Assembly (NCBI GenBank): GCA_900544265.1
Contig: UQUQ01000016.1
Coordinates: 1-51,414 of the forward strand
Direction: 5' to 3'
DNA from: an uncultured Alistipes sp.
Lineage (GTDB): Bacteria > Bacteroidota > Bacteroidia > Bacteroidales > Rikenellaceae
DNA: 51,414 bases
A program made the position numbers and the translations under genes. Positions within the stretch are counted from its first letter, which is position 1, and each line of letters opens with the position of its first letter. A model generated the notes under the pieces. That model worked only from the letters and a program-made list of their open reading frames with translations, made no database searches and had not been told where the DNA came from. Below are positions 24,009 through 32,593 of the stretch, in pieces.

Positions 24009-26411
24009 ATGAAAATCGCTTTCCGAAACTTTCTCACGACGCTGCGGCGCTACAAACTCTCGTCGCTGCTCAACATCATCGGCCTGACACTGGCCTTCAC
24101 GGCCTTCTACATCATCCTGGTGCAGGTGCGCTGGGAGCTGACCTACAACCGGACGCTCGACAATTCGGAGCGCATCTACCTGGTCGAAACCACCGACTGG
24201 TACACTCCCGGCCAGTGGCAGGCCTGGGTCTGCCGGCCCATGGTCGAGCGGCTGATCTCCTCGACCTCGGCCGTCGAGGCCGGCGGCTGCACCTGGAGCG
24301 GCTTCGGCCCCGCGGTCGTGCTGCGCGAGAACGCCTCGAAGATGGGTTACGACCGCTTCAACTTCGAGTTGGGCATGATCTCGCTGCCGCTGCTCGACGT
24401 TTTCGACTTCAAGACCGTCGCGGGCGACGTCCACGACCTGAAGCGCGCGCAGAGCGTCATCATCTCGCGCACGACGGCCGAAAAACTCGGCGTCGGCATC
24501 GGTGACATGATCTGGTGCGACACCGACCAGCCATCGGCCGAAAACGCCTGTGAGGTGGTGGCCGTCTTCGAGGATTTCCCCGCCAATTCGCTGCTCTCCG
24601 GCTGCCAGGTGGCCATGGACCTGGGCGACCGCTGCCTTGACGACCCTTCGGAGTGGAGCTACAACTACTATGTCAGGCTCCATCCGGGAACCGATCCCCG
24701 GCAGGTGATCGAGGAGTGGAAGAAGGTTTACGCGGAGATGTACCCCGGCGAGGCGAACGAGGAGGGGGTGCTCGAGACGGAGCCCATCCGCCTGTCGTGC
24801 ATCCGCGACCTCTACTTCGAGACCGACGGCCGCGTGCCGTGCGCCCAGGGCTCCGCCGTGACGACCTATTCGCTGCTGGGTATCGCCCTGCTGGTCATCG
24901 TGCTGGCCTTCATCAACTTCGTCAACTTCTTCTTCGCGCTGGTTCCCGTCCGCATCCGCACGGTCAACACCTTCAAGGTCTTCGGCGCCTCGAATGCCGC
25001 GCTGCGCTTCAGCTTCGTCTTCGAGGCCGTGGGGCTGGTCTTCATCGCGCTGCTGCTGGCGTGGTACCTCTCCTTCGCCATCCAGAGCACCGAACTGGCG
25101 GGTTACATCTCCGCGCCGCTCGCCCTGGCCGCCAACTTCCCGGTGCTCGGCCTCGTGCTGATCGTGGCCGTGGCCATGGCACTCGTAGCGAGCCTCTACC
25201 CGGCGTGGTACATCACCTCGTTCCGCCCGGCGCTGGTAGTCAAGGGCTCCTTTGCCGGCACCTCCGGCGGACGGCGCCTGCGCCTGTTGCTGCTGGGCTT
25301 CCAGTTCACCATCTCGATGGGGCTGATTATTGCCACGGGCAACATCCTGCGCCAGCACAACTACATGCTGCGGCAGGAGATGGGCTTCGACCGCCGCAAC
25401 CTGATGGCCGTGCAGCTCTCCGAAAAGGCCGCCCTGGGCTACGATGCCCTGCGTGACCGGCTGCTCGCCGACCCGCGCGTGGTCGACGTCACGGGGGCCG
25501 AAGGGCGTCTGGTCAGCGTCAACCGCATGGCGTGGGGCCGCACCTACAAGGAGCGGCGGATCAGCATGCAGGCCTATATCGTCCGCTGGAACTTCCTCAG
25601 GATGATGGGTATCCCCGTTACGGACGGGCGCGACTTCCTCGAATCGGACGAACACAAGCCCACCGGTATGCTGATCTGCAACGAGGCGGCCCGCCGCGAA
25701 TACGGCTTCGAGCTGGGCGACGAGATCGGCGGATTCTTCGGATCGGATCCCCTCGTGGGCGTCTGCGCCGACTTCAACTTCCGCCCGATGCAGTACGGCG
25801 TCGTTCCCTTCGTCTTTTATGTGGTCCCGGAAGAGTGGTCGCGCAATTCAAACGGCCGCGCCTCGCAGCTGCTCTACCTGCGCTACCGCCCCGATGCCGA
25901 CGTGGAGGGCGTGGTCGATTACCTGCGGCAGTGCATCGCCGAGGCGGACCCGCACCTGACGCCGGGCGAGATTCAGGTCCGCACCTTCGAGGAGGAGCTG
26001 GGCGAGGAGTATGCCAAGGAGCGGCGTCTGGCGACCGTCGTGGGGCTCTTCACGCTGTTGTCGGTGGCCATCGCGCTGATGGGCGTCTTCGGCATCGTCC
26101 TGTTCGAGGCGCAGCACCGCCGCCGCGAGGTGGCCGTGCGCAAGGTGATGGGCGCCACGACCGCCGAGGTGCTGCGGCTCTTCAACCGCCGCTACCTCGT
26201 GCTCGTCGGCATCAGCTTTCTCATCGCCCTGCCCGTGAGCCTCTGGATCATCAACCGCTGGCTCTCGAGCTTTGCCTTCCGGGCCCCCTTCTCGGTCTGG
26301 ATTCCTCTCGCGGCTCTTGCCGTCGTGCTTGCCGTCACGGTCGGGACGGTGACCTTCTGCTCGTGGCGCACGGCCGGCGAGAACCCCGCCGAAGCGGTCA
26401 AGTCCGAATAA
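24009..26411 (+). CDS. FtsX/MacB-like ABC permease 3
   Basis: 800 residues. It shares its N-terminal helix (LSSLLNIIGLTLAFTAFY) and the last ~100 residues (ALMGVFGIVLFEAQHRRREV onward) with permeases 2 and 4. The middle is more divergent (for example TYSLLGIALLVIVLAFINFV against LLSVAVLVIVIALINFV), and both periplasmic domains are quite different. ATG 24009 is chosen because the shared MKIAFRNF start aligns with its neighbours; an in-frame ATG at 23877 lies inside the previous gene. It starts 17 bases after permease 2. Confidence 0.9.
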   Translation: MKIAFRNFLTTLRRYKLSSLLNIIGLTLAFTAFYIILVQVRWELTYNRTLDNSERIYLVETTDWYTPGQWQAWVCRPMVERLISSTSAVEAGGCTWSGFGPAVVLRENASKMGYDRFNFELGMISLPLLDVFDFKTVAGDVHDLKRAQSVIISRTTAEKLGVGIGDMIWCDTDQPSAENACEVVAVFEDFPANSLLSGCQVAMDLGDRCLDDPSEWSYNYYVRLHPGTDPRQVIEEWKKVYAEMYPGEANEEGVLETEPIRLSCIRDLYFETDGRVPCAQGSAVTTYSLLGIALLVIVLAFINFVNFFFALVPVRIRTVNTFKVFGASNAALRFSFVFEAVGLVFIALLLAWYLSFAIQSTELAGYISAPLALAANFPVLGLVLIVAVAMALVASLYPAWYITSFRPALVVKGSFAGTSGGRRLRLLLLGFQFTISMGLIIATGNILRQHNYMLRQEMGFDRRNLMAVQLSEKAALGYDALRDRLLADPRVVDVTGAEGRLVSVNRMAWGRTYKERRISMQAYIVRWNFLRMMGIPVTDGRDFLESDEHKPTGMLICNEAARREYGFELGDEIGGFFGSDPLVGVCADFNFRPMQYGVVPFVFYVVPEEWSRNSNGRASQLLYLRYRPDADVEGVVDYLRQCIAEADPHLTPGEIQVRTFEEELGEEYAKERRLATVVGLFTLLSVAIALMGVFGIVLFEAQHRRREVAVRKVMGATTAEVLRLFNRRYLVLVGISFLIALPVSLWIINRWLSSFAFRAPFSVWIPLAALAVVLAVTVGTVTFCSWRTAGENPAEAVKSE

Positions 26412-26426
26412 AACAGACATTCCTCC

Positions 26427-28838
26427 ATGAAAATCGCCTTGCATAACTTCTTCACGACGCTGCGGCGCTACAAGACTTCGTCGCTGCTCAACGTCATCGG
26501 GCTGACACTGGCCTTCACGGCCTTCTACGTCATCCTGGTGCAGGTGCGCTGGGAGCTGACCTTCAACCGTGCCATCCCCGATGCCGACCGCATCTGCCTG
26601 GTTGCGCCCTTCTCCCGGTTCAGCGAGACGGACTACTCGTTCAACTCGCCGCGTCCCGAGGGTGAGCAGCTCATCGCCCGCTCGCCCGAGATCGAGGCCG
26701 GCGGCTGCCTCCGTCCCTGGGGCTGGAAACAGCCCCTCTGGATCCGCCGGGGCGGCGATCTGCTCCGCTTCGACGAGCGGTTCCACGAGGTGTCGCAGGG
26801 CTTCATCGAGACCATGGGACTGCGGGCCGCCGAGGGCGATCTCGGGGCCCTGACCCGTCCGAACAGCGTGGCTCTCTCGCGCTCGCAGGCCGCGCGGCTG
26901 GGTGTGCATGCCGGCGACGTGCTCTGGTTCGACAACGAAGGGGGGCGCCGCCCCGAGCGGCAGATGGAGGTGGTGGCCGTCTACGAGGATTTTCCCGCGA
27001 ACAGCTCCTTTGCGCACATCGTCGGGCTGACCGACCGGGGAGATGGCGACCTCGACCGCCCCAACAACTGGAACGACTGCTATTTCGTCCGCCTGCGCGC
27101 GGGGGCCGACGCCGAAGCCGTGGCGCAGCGCTGGTCGGAACTCCATGCGTCGATCTTTCACGACTACATCGAGCGCATGGCGCCGATCTGGGGCGAGGAG
27201 GTGACCGAGGAGGACAAGATCGACCGGCGCGGCTGCCTGCTCGTGCCGCTCGACGGGCTCTATTTCGACCGCCGGGTCGTGGGCAACCCCTCGCCGTTCC
27301 CCGTCGGGTCGTCCACGCTGACCTACTCGCTGTTGAGCGTTGCGGTGCTCGTCATCGTGATCGCGCTCATTAATTTCGTCAACTTCTTCTTCGCGCTGCT
27401 GCCCGTGCGGCTGCGGGCGGTCAACATCCTCAAGGTCTTCGGTGCACCGAACGCTTCGCTGCGCTTCAGCTTCCTGTTCGAGGCCCTCGGCTTCGTCATC
27501 CTCTCGCAGCTCTGCGCCTGGTATGTGGCCATCACGCTGCAGGGCACCGAATTTGCCTCCTACATCAGCTGCCCGCTCTCGCCGGCGGAGAACCTCCCCG
27601 TGCTGGCCCTCTCGCTCGCGGTGTCGCTCGTCGCGGCGCTCGTTGCCGGGAGCTTCCCGGCGTGGTACATCACCTCGTTCAACCCCGCGATGGCTGCCAA
27701 GGGGTCGTTCGTCGGCTCGACGGCGGGCCGCCGCTTCCGCACGGCGCTGCTCGGCGTGCAGTTCACGGTCTCGATCGCACTGATCGTCTTCTCGGTCTGC
27801 GCACTGCAACAGCAGCGCTACGTGCGCCGCTTCGACCTGGGCTTCGACCACGAGCGGATGCTCTCGTTCGACCTCCCCTCGCCGAAACTCTACAACCCCG
27901 ACTCGTTCGACACCTTCGCTTCGTCGCTGCAGGCCGACCCGCAGATCGTCGGCGTCACGGCCTCCTCGAGCCGCTTCGTCGCCGATGCCGTCTCGATCTT
28001 CGGCCGCGAGATCAACGACCGCAAGGTCGATATCCACATCCGCATCGTCCGCAGCAACTTCCTCGACGTGCTGGGTATCCCGGTCATTGCCGGCGAGAAC
28101 CTCCGCCCCGGGTACGACCACGACTCGACGCTGCACTACGTCGTCAACGAGCTGCTCGCCGGCCAGGGGCTCGGACTCGGCGACCGGCTGGACGACGGCA
28201 CCGTCGTCGGCATCTGCCCCGACATCCACTACCGTCCGCTGCAATATCCCACCGAGCCGTTCGCCTTCGTGGCGGGCACCTACTGGCCCGTCCCCATGAG
28301 CCACTTCTACGTGCGCCTGGCCGCCGGGGCCGATTTCGAGGCGGTCTGCAACCACATCCGCCGGGCCGCCGAGCGCTTCGATCCCGACTGCGGGGCGTTT
28401 GACATCCGCTTCATGAACGAGGAGATCGACGTGCAGTACGCCCGCGAGCGGCGCATCACGACCATTGTGGGGCTCTTTACGGTGCTGGCTGTCGTGATCG
28501 CCCTGATGGGCGTCTTCGGCATCGTGCTGTTCGAGGCGCAGCACCGCCGCCGCGAGGTGGCCGTGCGCAAGGTGATGGGCGCCACGATCGCCGAGGTGCT
28601 GCGGCTCTTCAACCGCCGCTACGCCCGGCTGGTTGCCGTCTGCTTCGTTGTCGCCGCACCGGTTGGCTACTGGACGGTCGACCGCTGGCTGGCGTCGTTT
28701 GCCTACCGGATGCCGATCCGCTGGTGGATCTTCGTTGCGGCCTTTGCCGTCGTGCTCGCCGTCACGGTCGCCACGGTGACCTTCTGCTCGTGGCGCACGG
28801 CCGGCGAAAATCCCGCCGATGCGGTAAAAAGCGAATAA
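26427..28838 (+). CDS. FtsX/MacB-like ABC permease 4
   Basis: 803 residues, closest to permease 2: long stretches of both membrane cores are identical or nearly so, and in the first periplasmic domain blocks such as PNSVALSRSQAARL and VVAVYEDFPANSSFAHIV are shared. Other periplasmic segments (around residues 60-130 and 480-530) have diverged. It ends GENPADAVKSE like permeases 2 and 3. It lies 15 bases after permease 3 and 47 bases before the ATPase gene. Confidence 0.9.
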   Translation: MKIALHNFFTTLRRYKTSSLLNVIGLTLAFTAFYVILVQVRWELTFNRAIPDADRICLVAPFSRFSETDYSFNSPRPEGEQLIARSPEIEAGGCLRPWGWKQPLWIRRGGDLLRFDERFHEVSQGFIETMGLRAAEGDLGALTRPNSVALSRSQAARLGVHAGDVLWFDNEGGRRPERQMEVVAVYEDFPANSSFAHIVGLTDRGDGDLDRPNNWNDCYFVRLRAGADAEAVAQRWSELHASIFHDYIERMAPIWGEEVTEEDKIDRRGCLLVPLDGLYFDRRVVGNPSPFPVGSSTLTYSLLSVAVLVIVIALINFVNFFFALLPVRLRAVNILKVFGAPNASLRFSFLFEALGFVILSQLCAWYVAITLQGTEFASYISCPLSPAENLPVLALSLAVSLVAALVAGSFPAWYITSFNPAMAAKGSFVGSTAGRRFRTALLGVQFTVSIALIVFSVCALQQQRYVRRFDLGFDHERMLSFDLPSPKLYNPDSFDTFASSLQADPQIVGVTASSSRFVADAVSIFGREINDRKVDIHIRIVRSNFLDVLGIPVIAGENLRPGYDHDSTLHYVVNELLAGQGLGLGDRLDDGTVVGICPDIHYRPLQYPTEPFAFVAGTYWPVPMSHFYVRLAAGADFEAVCNHIRRAAERFDPDCGAFDIRFMNEEIDVQYARERRITTIVGLFTVLAVVIALMGVFGIVLFEAQHRRREVAVRKVMGATIAEVLRLFNRRYARLVAVCFVVAAPVGYWTVDRWLASFAYRMPIRWWIFVAAFAVVLAVTVATVTFCSWRTAGENPADAVKSE
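27342..27418 (+). repeat. 77-bp direct repeat, copy B (permease 4 core)
   Basis: Identical to 22504-22580 in permease 2. The copies are 4.8 kb apart, in the same orientation and in the same reading frame, so unequal crossing-over between them could delete permease 3 and make a chimera. Confidence 0.85.
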
Positions 28839-28885
28839 ACATAGAAACGAAATAAAGAATTGTATAACCCTCAAAATTTTCTGTT

Positions 28886-29572
28886 ATGTCCATGTTGAAA
28901 GTGGAGAACCTGCGCAAGGTTTTCCGTACCGAAGAGATCGAAACCATTGCCCTGAACGGCGTCTCGTTTGAAGTGAACGAGGGCGAATTCGTCGCCATCA
29001 TGGGCCCCTCGGGCTGCGGCAAGTCGACGCTGCTCAATATCCTGGGCCTGCTCGACAACCCCACGTCGGGCAGCTACCAGCTGCTCGGCCGCGAGGTGGC
29101 CACGCTGCGCGAAAAGGATCGCACGCGCTTCCGCAAGGGCAACATCGGCTTTGTCTTCCAGTCGTTCAACCTCATCGACGAGCTGAACGTCTTCGAGAAT
29201 GTCGAGCTGCCGCTGATCTACCTGCGCGTGAAGGCTGCCGAGCGCAAGCGCCGCGTGAACGAGATTCTGAGTCGCATGAACATCTCGCACCGGGCCGAGC
29301 ACTTCCCGCAGCAGCTCTCCGGAGGTCAGCAGCAGCGCGTGGCCATCGCCCGCGCCGTGGTGGCGAATCCCAAGCTGATCCTCGCCGACGAGCCCACCGG
29401 AAACCTCGACTCGAAGAACGGCCGCGAGGTGATGGAGATGCTCTCGGAGCTGAACCACGACGGCACGACGGTCATCATGGTGACCCACTCGCAGCACGAC
29501 TCGACCTATGCGCACCGGGTGCTGCACCTGTTCGACGGCGAGCTGGTGCAGGACCTGACCAACCGACTCTGA
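28886..29572 (+). CDS. ABC transporter ATPase, LolD/MacB type
   Basis: 228 residues, a free-standing ATP-binding subunit. Walker A is GPSGCGKS (40-47), Q-loop Q92, signature LSGGQQQ (144-150), Walker B LILADE (164-169), D-loop NLDS and switch H201. The QSFNLIDELNVFENVELPL block marks the LolD/MacB/FtsE family. It is the only ATPase in the operon, so it must either serve all four permeases or be shared between alternative complexes. A strong terminator follows at 29642-29670. Confidence 0.95.
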   Translation: MSMLKVENLRKVFRTEEIETIALNGVSFEVNEGEFVAIMGPSGCGKSTLLNILGLLDNPTSGSYQLLGREVATLREKDRTRFRKGNIGFVFQSFNLIDELNVFENVELPLIYLRVKAAERKRRVNEILSRMNISHRAEHFPQQLSGGQQQRVAIARAVVANPKLILADEPTGNLDSKNGREVMEMLSELNHDGTTVIMVTHSQHDSTYAHRVLHLFDGELVQDLTNRL

Positions 29573-29641
29573 TGCGTGCCGGCGGGCGGGACCGCCGGTC
29601 CGTAAAATAAAAAGTTCACCAATCCCTCACCACAAGCGTCG

Positions 29642-29670
29642 GGGGCCGGGCTGCTGCCCGGCCCCTTTTT
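29642..29670 (+). terminator. Intrinsic terminator of the exporter operon
   Basis: Perfect 10-bp stem GGGGCCGGGC (29642-29651) and GCCCGGCCCC (29656-29665) with a TGCT loop, followed by five T. It closes the 13-kb operon 70 bases after the ATPase stop. Confidence 0.9.
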
Positions 29671-29685
29671 AGGTATTTTCGCGTA

Positions 29686-29716
29686 TTGCCCGTTTGCCGC
29701 GGAGTTGCGAACTTTG
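29686..29716 (+). promoter_or_regulatory. Probable promoter of the porin gene
   Basis: TTG (29686-29688), a 20-base spacer and GAACTTTG (29709-29716), one mismatch to TAnnTTTG. It lies 22 bases before ATG 29739, directly after the terminator. Confidence 0.5.
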
Positions 29717-29738
29717 CAAAAAAACCGATCTCCCGCTT

Positions 29739-31025
29739 ATGAAACCTCTTCTTCTGACACTTGCGCTGCTTGCGTGGGCGCTCGGGGCCCGGGCCGGATT
29801 GCCGGCCGCGGAGCCTCCGGCCGCCGAAATTGCCGCCGCCCCAGCTCCCGCCGCCCCAGCTCCCGCCGCCACCCCAGCCCCTGTCCTTGCCTCTGCTCCT
29901 GCCGCCGCCCCGGCTTCCTCGGTCTCTGGTCTCTCCGCCGCAGCTCCCGCCTCGTCCGATTCCGCGGCGGGGACGGCAGCCGAAACCCCCTCGCTCGAAT
30001 CACTGGCGGCCGAAGTCGCGGCGCTGAAGGCGCAGGCTGCGGCTCGCGACGCACGACTCGACCGCCTTCCCCGCCTCTCGGGCTACGTGCAGGCGGGCTA
30101 CGAATGGAGTGACGGGAGTTCGTCGTTCTTCATCAAGCGCGTGCGGCTCGACCTGCGGGGCGCCCTGGCACGCACGCTCGACTACCGCGTGCAGCTGGAG
30201 TTCGCCTCCTCGCCCAAGATCGTCGACGCCTACCTTCACTACAAACCCTTCCGGCAGCTGAACTTCAAGCTGGGTGAGTACAAGATCCCCTTCACGATCG
30301 AGAACACGGACTACGTCCCCCTGAAATTCGAGCTGATCGAGTACCCGCTGGCCCTGCAGCGGCTCATGGGCTTTGCCGAGCCGATCGGCGGCCGCTATGT
30401 CGGCGGTGCGATGCAGGGCGGCGAGACGCTCAAGGATACGGGCCGCGACATGGGCCTCACGCTCCACGGCAGCTTCTTCCCCTGCGGGGAGCGGGCGCTG
30501 CTCTCCTACGATGTGGGTGTGCTCAACGGTGCCGGCATCAACCTGCGGGACAACAACCGCTCGAAGGATGTGGTGGCGCGGCTGACCCTCCGCCCCGTGC
30601 GGGGCCTGACGCTCTCCGGGTCGTGGTACGGCGGCGAGTACGGTGCCGACTGCCTCGAGCGGCAGCGCGTGAGCGCCGGGGTCTGCTACGACCACGGGCG
30701 CGGCGTGGTGCGCGGCGAGTGGATCGGCGGCCGCACGGGCTATGCCGCCACGGAGGAGTATGCCGCCGGAACGTTCGACAGCTCGGGCTGGTACGTGCTG
30801 GGCGGCGTGCGCGTGACACCGTCGCTGATGCCCGTCGTGCGCTACGACACACTGCTCCCGGATACCGCCTCGGCCGATTCGCGCCAGACGAACTGGACCG
30901 CCGGCATCCTGTGGCACCCCGTGAAGTACCTGCGCTGCCAGTTCAACTACACCTATGAACACTACGCCGCGCCGGGCATTGCGGACCGCAATGTCGTTGC
31001 CGTGATGTTCTCCGGTATCTTCTGA
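29739..31025 (+). CDS. Porin of the O/P (phosphate-selective) family
   Basis: 428 residues. The signal peptide (MKPLLLTLALLAWALGARAG) is followed by an Ala/Pro/Ser-rich linker of about 65 residues, then a short coiled segment (LESLAAEVAALKAQAAARDA) and the porin body. RLSGYVQAGYEWSD, FIKRVRLDLRGAL, YRVQLEFASSPKIVDAYLHY and FKLGEYKIPFTIEN are standard O/P-porin strands. The protein ends in FSGIF, a terminal aromatic as needed for barrel assembly. The coiled segment could trimerise or contact peptidoglycan. ATG 29739 is chosen because it starts the signal peptide. Substrate specificity cannot be read from the sequence. Confidence 0.88.
   Translation: MKPLLLTLALLAWALGARAGLPAAEPPAAEIAAAPAPAAPAPAATPAPVLASAPAAAPASSVSGLSAAAPASSDSAAGTAAETPSLESLAAEVAALKAQAAARDARLDRLPRLSGYVQAGYEWSDGSSSFFIKRVRLDLRGALARTLDYRVQLEFASSPKIVDAYLHYKPFRQLNFKLGEYKIPFTIENTDYVPLKFELIEYPLALQRLMGFAEPIGGRYVGGAMQGGETLKDTGRDMGLTLHGSFFPCGERALLSYDVGVLNGAGINLRDNNRSKDVVARLTLRPVRGLTLSGSWYGGEYGADCLERQRVSAGVCYDHGRGVVRGEWIGGRTGYAATEEYAAGTFDSSGWYVLGGVRVTPSLMPVVRYDTLLPDTASADSRQTNWTAGILWHPVKYLRCQFNYTYEHYAAPGIADRNVVAVMFSGIF
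29835..29864 (+). repeat. In-frame 15-bp tandem repeat in the porin linker
   Basis: Two exact copies of GCCGCCCCAGCTCCC at 29835-29849 and 29850-29864 encode an Ala-Ala-Pro-Ala-Pro repeat in the linker after the signal peptide. The unit keeps the reading frame. Confidence 0.8.
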
Positions 31026-31057
31026 TTTTTCATCAACCGAATTATCCCTTGCAATCC

Positions 31058-32341
31058 ATGAAAACACTGCTTGAAAAACTCCGTGTCGAGGACTGGGTCG
31101 TCGTCTGGGTCTCGATTCCGCTGCTGGCACTGGCGCTGCTGATCCCCGGAAAGCTGCCGAGCGTCCCCTCGACCTTCGTGGGCGAGGTCGCCTGGTACAA
31201 CATCGCCCTGCTGTTCGTGATCGTCCTCATTGTCCTCTATGCGGGCATGGCGCTGCTGCGCCGTCCGATGCGGGGACTGCTGCCGTCGCTCGTCGTGGTC
31301 TTCGCCGTCTCGCTGCTGGCGCAGGTCGTGGCCAAGATTCCCGCGGTGGCCTACTACGGCTTCGAGTCGGTCTTCTTCTCGGTGCTCTTCGGCCTGCTGA
31401 TCCGCAACGTGTGGCACGTCCCCGCGTGGATGAAGCCCGCGATCCAGGGCGAGTTCTACATCAAGATCGGCGTCGTCTGCCTCGGTGCCACGATCCTCTT
31501 CAGCGACGTCATGAAGTCGGGCATCTTCGGTCTGGTGCAGGCCTGCCTTGTCGTGGCCGTCGTCTGGTTCTTCGCCTACTGGGTCTCGCGGCGCATGCGC
31601 GTCGACCGGCGCACGGCGATGATCCTCTCGAGCGGTGTCTCGATCTGCGGCGTCTCGGCCTGCATCACCGCGGCGCGCGTGGCGGGCGGTGACGACCGCA
31701 AGCTGTCCTACATCGTCTCGCTCGTGCTGATCGTCGTCGTCCCGATGATCTACCTCATGCCGTGGCTGGCCTCGTGGCTGCTGCCGCTGCTCTTCGACAA
31801 TCCGGAGACGGTGCAGGAGGTTGCCGGCGCGTGGATCGGCGGTACGATCGACACGACGTCGGGCGTGGCGGCCTCGAGCATGATGGTGAGCGACCTGGCC
31901 AACCGGCACGCCGTCATCATCAAGGCGGCACAGAACGTGCTGATCGGTGTCGTGGCCTTCTTCATCGCCCTCTACCTCTCGACGCGCGGCGAGCAGGGCG
32001 GCGCCCGCCCCTCGGCGGGTATCGTCTGGGAGAAGTTCCCGAAGTTCATCCTCGGCTTCGTCGCCGCCTCGCTCCTCTTCAGCCTCTGCCAGAGCTACGG
32101 GCTCTTCACGCCCGACGCCCGGGGCAAGCTGGCCGAGCCGGGTGTCGCCAAGATGTTCTCGACGCTCTTCTTCTCGCTGGCGTTCGTCTGCGTGGGGCTC
32201 GAGACGCGCCTCAAGGAGATCATCTCGAAGGAGAACCGCAACGCCCTGTGGGCCTTCCTCACGGCGCAGTGCTTCAACATCGTTGTGACCTTCGTGATCG
32301 CCGCGCTGCTCTTCGGCGTGCTGAAGCCCATGTGGGCATAA
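31058..32341 (+). CDS. YeiH-family membrane transporter (putative sulfate exporter family)
   Basis: 427 residues with about 10-11 transmembrane helices. The block SSGVSICGVSACITAARVAG (about residues 191-210) and WIGGTIDTTSGVAASSMMV are hallmarks of the YeiH/UPF0324 family, which belongs to the bile/arsenite/riboflavin-like transporter group and is annotated as putative sulfate exporters. ATG 31058 is preferred to the in-frame TTG at 31049. It follows the porin gene by 32 bases, so the two may form an outer/inner membrane pair for one small anion; that is inference. Confidence 0.88.
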   Translation: MKTLLEKLRVEDWVVVWVSIPLLALALLIPGKLPSVPSTFVGEVAWYNIALLFVIVLIVLYAGMALLRRPMRGLLPSLVVVFAVSLLAQVVAKIPAVAYYGFESVFFSVLFGLLIRNVWHVPAWMKPAIQGEFYIKIGVVCLGATILFSDVMKSGIFGLVQACLVVAVVWFFAYWVSRRMRVDRRTAMILSSGVSICGVSACITAARVAGGDDRKLSYIVSLVLIVVVPMIYLMPWLASWLLPLLFDNPETVQEVAGAWIGGTIDTTSGVAASSMMVSDLANRHAVIIKAAQNVLIGVVAFFIALYLSTRGEQGGARPSAGIVWEKFPKFILGFVAASLLFSLCQSYGLFTPDARGKLAEPGVAKMFSTLFFSLAFVCVGLETRLKEIISKENRNALWAFLTAQCFNIVVTFVIAALLFGVLKPMWA

Positions 32342-32392
32342 CCGGCCGCAGGAGGGCCGCTGCGCTCCGGCCGCTGTCCGATCCGATACACA

Positions 32393-32437
32393 ATCCCCGC
32401 TCCGGATACCGATCCTTCGGCCCGGAGCGGGGATTTT
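32393..32437. terminator. Strong terminator after the YeiH-type gene
   Basis: Stem ATCCCCGCTCCGG (32393-32405) and CCGGAGCGGGGAT (32422-32434), 13 perfect base pairs with a 16-base loop, then T residues on the + strand. It sits between convergent genes. The A residues before the first arm are few, so it works mainly on the + strand. Confidence 0.85.
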
Positions 32438-32593
32438 CGTTCAACGGGAGTTCCCTCGTGGAATGCGGGGAGGAAACCTGCGTTTTGCCGAAAAACAGCG
32501 GACAGGATTCGCTGCCCGTCCGCACGCTTTCGGACAACTGTCGGAATGGCTGCCCGAGGCGCCCGTCGGCAGCCTGCGCGGACGCGGTCCGCG

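Noticed and set aside
22504..28838. Insertion-sequence or transposon activity as the cause of the repeated blocks
   Set aside because: The repeats are coding segments of the permeases in frame, without inverted ends or target-site duplications; tandem duplication explains them.
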